This document shows positions 34,810 to 37,476 of a stretch of DNA of 37,476 bases, piece by piece. The stretch covers positions 1 through 37,476 of the forward strand of contig JAHLFF010000262.1 in assembly GCA_018883945.1 (NCBI GenBank), read 5' to 3'. The DNA comes from Candidatus Acinetobacter avistercoris (GTDB taxonomy: Bacteria; Pseudomonadota; Gammaproteobacteria; Pseudomonadales; Moraxellaceae). The first letter of the stretch is position 1. Every line of letters starts with the position of its first letter. The notes beneath the pieces are model-generated. The model ran no database searches, had not been told where the DNA came from, and saw nothing but the letters and a program-made list of their open reading frames with translations. The translations under genes and the position numbers were made by a program.

Positions 34810-35111
34810 TGATGGACTCCCTGTCCGGTCATAAGTTTTTTGTTTTATATTTTCATCTTAGAGTGTATTCGCAAAACCCATTGATATTCAAAGATTTTGC
34901 AAAAATGATTGTTTGGATTTTGTACAGTGATTGATTGATATTTGTAATTATTTTGATGGTTTTTTTGAGCTGTATTTTGAGGATGTTGTGCTTAGTGTGA
35001 CTCGAATCATTGAACAGAAAAATAGTGTCTAATATTTATTTTGTAAAAAAGACCCATAAATGAGTCTTTTTTAGGGCATTCAATTTTTAATTAAAATTAA
35101 ATGCAGAGATT
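34810..35111. other. 302-bp intergenic region: OmpW promoter and map terminator
   Basis: The left end carries the OmpW copy 2 leader with its GGGAGTCC ribosome binding region. The right part has the map terminator. No gene is seen in between. Confidence 0.45.
35047..35072 (-). terminator. Terminator after map
   Basis: AAAAGAC pairs with GTCTTTT with one mismatch and two more inner pairs around ATAAA, flanked by A and T runs. It lies 40 bp past the map stop. Confidence 0.75.
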
Positions 35112-35936
35112 TTAGCTAAAACGAGACAAATCTTCATCTGGACGCGCTGTTAAAACTTCAAGTCCAGTTTTGGTAACTAAAATGGTGTGTTCATACTGTG
35201 CAGACAGACTATGATCTTTAGTCACCACCGTCCATTTGTCACCAAGTAACTTGGTTTTCCAATCTCCACCATTCACCATTGGTTCGATGGTAAAGGTCAT
35301 ACCTTCCTCAAGTATCATGCCTGAGTTAGCCTGACCGTAGTGTAATACTTGTGGTTCGTCATGGAAAACAGTGCCAATACCATGACCGCAATATTCACGA
35401 ACTACGCCGAAACGCTCACTTTCAACATATTGCTGTATGGCATGACCAATATCACCAATGGTAGAGCCCGGTTTTACTGTTTCCATACCACGATACATCG
35501 CTTCTTGAGCAACGTTACATAGACGTTCCGCAAGAATAGATGTCTCGCCACCAACCACATACATCATATTGGTGTCGCCATGATATCCGTCTTTGATCAC
35601 AGTCACATCAATATTCAGGATATCGCCTTTCTTTAATTTTTTCGCATCAGATGGAATGCCGTGGCAAACCACATGGTTGACCGAGGTACAAATCACGTGT
35701 TGAAAAGCAGGGCGGCCTGGAGCTGCACCGTAGCCTAAACAAGCAGGAATCGCTTCTTGTTTATTGACGATGTAGTCATGACAAATCGTATCAAGTTCTA
35801 AGGTGGTTACCCCAGGAACTATATGCGGTTTGATCATATCCAAAACTTCTGCTGCAAGTCGTCCTGCTACACGCATTTTTTCAATTTCGTCAGCAGTTTT
35901 AATAAGTCGACGTGGAGCCTCGTAAGTACTGTTCAT
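35112..35936 (-). CDS. map: Methionine aminopeptidase type I
   Basis: Removes the N-terminal methionine from new proteins in the cytoplasm. The 274-residue length is that of bacterial type I enzymes (about 264). The pita-bread fold residues are all visible: H92 in CHGIPS, metal ligands D110 (NIDVT), D121 (HGDTNMMY), H185 (CGHGIG), E218 (FTIEPM) and E249 (SAQYEHTIL). The ATG at 35934-35936 gives MNSTYEAPRRLIKTADEIEKMR, with a slightly longer N-terminus than E. coli. It is divergent from rpsB, the usual gammaproteobacterial arrangement with map next to rpsB-tsf. Confidence 0.97.
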   Translation of the reverse strand: MNSTYEAPRRLIKTADEIEKMRVAGRLAAEVLDMIKPHIVPGVTTLELDTICHDYIVNKQEAIPACLGYGAAPGRPAFQHVICTSVNHVVCHGIPSDAKKLKKGDILNIDVTVIKDGYHGDTNMMYVVGGETSILAERLCNVAQEAMYRGMETVKPGSTIGDIGHAIQQYVESERFGVVREYCGHGIGTVFHDEPQVLHYGQANSGMILEEGMTFTIEPMVNGGDWKTKLLGDKWTVVTKDHSLSAQYEHTILVTKTGLEVLTARPDEDLSRFS

Positions 35937-35951
35937 GATCTTTAAAAACTT

Positions 35952-35981
35952 TTGGAAATTTGTGTGTGACTATGGTATAAA
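35952..35981 (+). promoter_or_regulatory. Probable rpsB promoter
   Basis: TTGGAA (35952-35957) and TATAAA (35976-35981) are separated by 18 bp, in the map/rpsB divergent gap. Transcription would begin near 35988, giving an rpsB leader of about 160 nt. Confidence 0.6.
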
Positions 35982-35989
35982 TAGCCGCC

Positions 35990-36146
35990 CAATTTATCAA
36001 ATGCTTTTTCGTGTATCAATGCACGAATGTTGTTTGAAACTGGGGCAACTAAATCCGCACATATGTCGTCACATTACTCTGGGTGCCCTTTGGGGTGGAT
36101 AATGCGGACATATGGAGGCCTAACCCAAAACTTTAAGGTAAAGAAA
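35990..36146 (+). promoter_or_regulatory. Structured rpsB leader, S2-autoregulatory type
   Basis: The leader holds two helix options sharing one region: CCGCA (36055-36059) with TGCGG (36103-36107), and CATATGTC (36060-36067) with GACATATG (36107-36114). Their crossing geometry suggests a pseudoknot or two competing folds. The GGGTGCCCTTTGGGGTGG segment lies between. Gammaproteobacterial rpsB 5' leaders are known to be conserved, S2-repressed structures (the t44 RNA region in E. coli). A smaller stem CGTG/CACG lies near 36010-36025. A purine-rich ribosome binding site, TAAGG, precedes the ATG. Confidence 0.6.
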
Positions 36147-36899
36147 ATGGCAGATTACAACGTAAGCATGCGCGACCTTCTTCAAGCAGGCGCACACTTT
36201 GGTCACCAAACACGTTTTTGGAATCCAAAAATGCGCGAATACATCTTCGGCGCGCGCAACAAAATTCACATCATCAACCTTGAGCATACTGTTCCTGCGT
36301 TAAATGATGCTTTGAACTTTGTTAACAATCTTGCTAGCAAAAAGAACAAAGTATTGTTCGTTGGTACTAAGCGTGCCGCTTCTAACATCATTCGTGAACA
36401 AGCTCAACGTGCGGGTCAACCGTATGTAGATCACCGTTGGTTAGGTGGTATGTTGACGAACTGGAAAACACTTCGTCAATCGATCAATCGTTTGAAAGAT
36501 CTTCAAACTCAATCTCAAGACGGTACTTTCCTTAAGCTTACTAAACGTGAAGCTTTAGAGCGTACTCGTGAGATGGATAAACTTGAACGTTCTTTAGGCG
36601 GCGTTAAGAACATGGGCGGTTTACCTGACGCATTGTTCATTATCGATGTTGATCACGAAGCAATTGCGATCAAAGAAGCTAAGAACCTTGGTATTCCAGT
36701 AATCGGTATCGTTGATACAAACTCTAACCCAGATAACGTAGATTTCGTTATTCCTGGTAATGACGATGCGATCCGTGCTGTTACACTTTATGCTTCTGCT
36801 ATGGCTGATGCGATTCTTGCTGGTAAAGAATATGCTCAAACTCAAGCAAATGCTCAAGCTAAAGCTGAAGAACCTGCTAAAGAAGCTCCTGAGGCTTAA
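36147..36899 (+). CDS. rpsB: 30S ribosomal protein S2
   Basis: A 250-residue S2 protein. From [21 protein letters not shown] it keeps [46 protein letters not shown] and the C-terminal [31 protein letters not shown] (read in parts) that make the family plain. The true start is the ATG at 36147. The frame can be followed back to 36027 only by reading through the leader RNA, whose secondary structure argues against translation. The tail is rich in Ala/Glu/Lys. It is transcribed with tsf downstream, and the leader suggests feedback control by S2 itself. Confidence 0.98.
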   Translation: MADYNVSMRDLLQAGAHFGHQTRFWNPKMREYIFGARNKIHIINLEHTVPALNDALNFVNNLASKKNKVLFVGTKRAASNIIREQAQRAGQPYVDHRWLGGMLTNWKTLRQSINRLKDLQTQSQDGTFLKLTKREALERTREMDKLERSLGGVKNMGGLPDALFIIDVDHEAIAIKEAKNLGIPVIGIVDTNSNPDNVDFVIPGNDDAIRAVTLYASAMADAILAGKEYAQTQANAQAKAEEPAKEAPEA

Positions 36900-36962
36900 T
36901 GCGATTTGACGCCGAATTGTCATTTTGCGACACGTAACGGTGGCAAAGTAAGCGTTAAAAGC

Positions 36963-36997
36963 AAAACGGCCCAGAGAACACTTTGGGCCGTTTTTTG
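36963..36997 (+). terminator. Terminator-like hairpin between rpsB and tsf
   Basis: ACGGCCCAGA and TTTGGGCCGT pair in a GC-rich stem around a GAACAC-type loop, followed by TTTTTT. It sits about 65 bp after rpsB and 40 bp before tsf, where it may lower tsf expression relative to rpsB. Confidence 0.8.
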
Positions 36998-37036
36998 TTG
37001 AACAGATTCATTTTCTACCGTATTTAGGAGAACAAC

Positions 37037-37476
37037 ATGACTGCAGTTACTGCGAGCATGGTAAAAGAATTACGCGACCGTACTGGTTTAGCGATGATGG
37101 AATGCAAAAAAGCGTTAACAGAATCAAATGGTGATGTTGAGCTAGCAATTGACAACCTTCGTAAATCTGGTCAAGCAAAAGCTGCTAAAAAAGCAGGTAA
37201 CATTGCTGCTGATGGCGCAATCACGATTGCTCAAGAAGGCAACAAAGCACTTCTTCTAGAAGTTAACTGCCAAACTGACTTCGTTGCTAAAGACGAAAAC
37301 TTTGCTGGTTTCTCAAATAAAGTCGCTGCTGCTGCACTTGCTGCAAACGAAACTGAAGCTGCTAAAATTGCTGAATTGAAACTAGAAGATGGTACGACTG
37401 TTGAAGAAGCGCGTATCGCTCTTGTTCAAAAAATCGGTGAAAACATCCAAGTACGTCGTGCGAAAATTGTTGAAGG
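37037..37476 (+). CDS. tsf: Elongation factor Ts (partial, cut by window end)
   Basis: EF-Ts, the guanine-nucleotide exchange factor for EF-Tu. The frame begins with ATG at 37037 after GGAG and gives 146 codons without a stop before the window ends. [27 protein letters not shown] matches the N-terminal UBA-like domain, and [21 protein letters not shown] is the core domain motif that contacts EF-Tu. The full protein is usually about 285-290 residues, so roughly half is missing. Translated by me from the sequence. It follows rpsB in the standard rpsB-tsf operon. Confidence 0.95.
   Translation, partial: MTAVTASMVKELRDRTGLAMMECKKALTESNGDVELAIDNLRKSGQAKAAKKAGNIAADGAITIAQEGNKALLLEVNCQTDFVAKDENFAGFSNKVAAAALAANETEAAKIAELKLEDGTTVEEARIALVQKIGENIQVRRAKIVE

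Noticed and set aside
36027..36146. N-terminal extension of S2
   Set aside because: The region is the structured rpsB leader; S2 begins [12 protein letters not shown] at 36147.

Overview
The window looks like chromosome of an Acinetobacter species (Moraxellaceae, Gammaproteobacteria). This is inferred from the low G+C content, from the protein types (a secreted aldose 1-epimerase like the A. calcoaceticus mutarotase, and enlarged OmpW-family porins), and from the content of Fur-type and terminator signals. The species cannot be named from sequence alone. It is mostly core chromosome: I see no insertion sequence, prophage, tRNA, rRNA or CRISPR array.

Layout. 1-141 is the 3' end of an unrecognised plus-strand gene, followed by a LysE-type exporter (375-1007). 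From 1102 to 24202 nearly everything is on the minus strand: cca, maeB, a membrane-bound PAS/degenerate-GGDEF/EAL phosphodiesterase, rsmE, metF, ahcY, a small DUF6500-like gene, a Sel1-repeat gene, a three-gene membrane cluster (DUF3649, PepSY-TM, DUF3325) behind a Fur-box-like site, a carboxymuconolactone decarboxylase-family gene, a thiolase, a long fadE, a secreted galM, a secreted acetamidase/formamidase and lipA. After lipA come sthA (+), chrA (-), a lone AAA ATPase (+), and then on the minus strand an MFS transporter, a 46-residue membrane protein overlapping its end, and a TauD-type dioxygenase. Two OmpW paralogues, map (-), and the divergent rpsB-tsf operon (+) finish the window; tsf is cut by the window end.

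How genes work together. ahcY, metF and the further downstream rsmE form a run linked to the S-adenosylmethionine cycle. A convincing S-adenosylhomocysteine (SAH) riboswitch with its own promoter precedes ahcY. Thiolase and FadE belong to fatty-acid beta-oxidation. The PepSY cluster is probably iron-related and Fur-controlled. MFS, the small membrane protein and the TauD-like dioxygenase may be one uptake-and-oxidation unit with unknown substrate. map, rpsB and tsf are translation genes; rpsB has a structured, possibly autoregulatory leader and there is a terminator hairpin between rpsB and tsf.

No gene system here is clearly new. The best points for a second look are the SAH riboswitch, a hairpin that contains the cca ribosome binding site, a three-hairpin palindromic element between ahcY and metF, the small protein in the MFS/dioxygenase cluster, duplicated OmpW porins with a greatly enlarged N-terminal loop, and several short tandem repeats.
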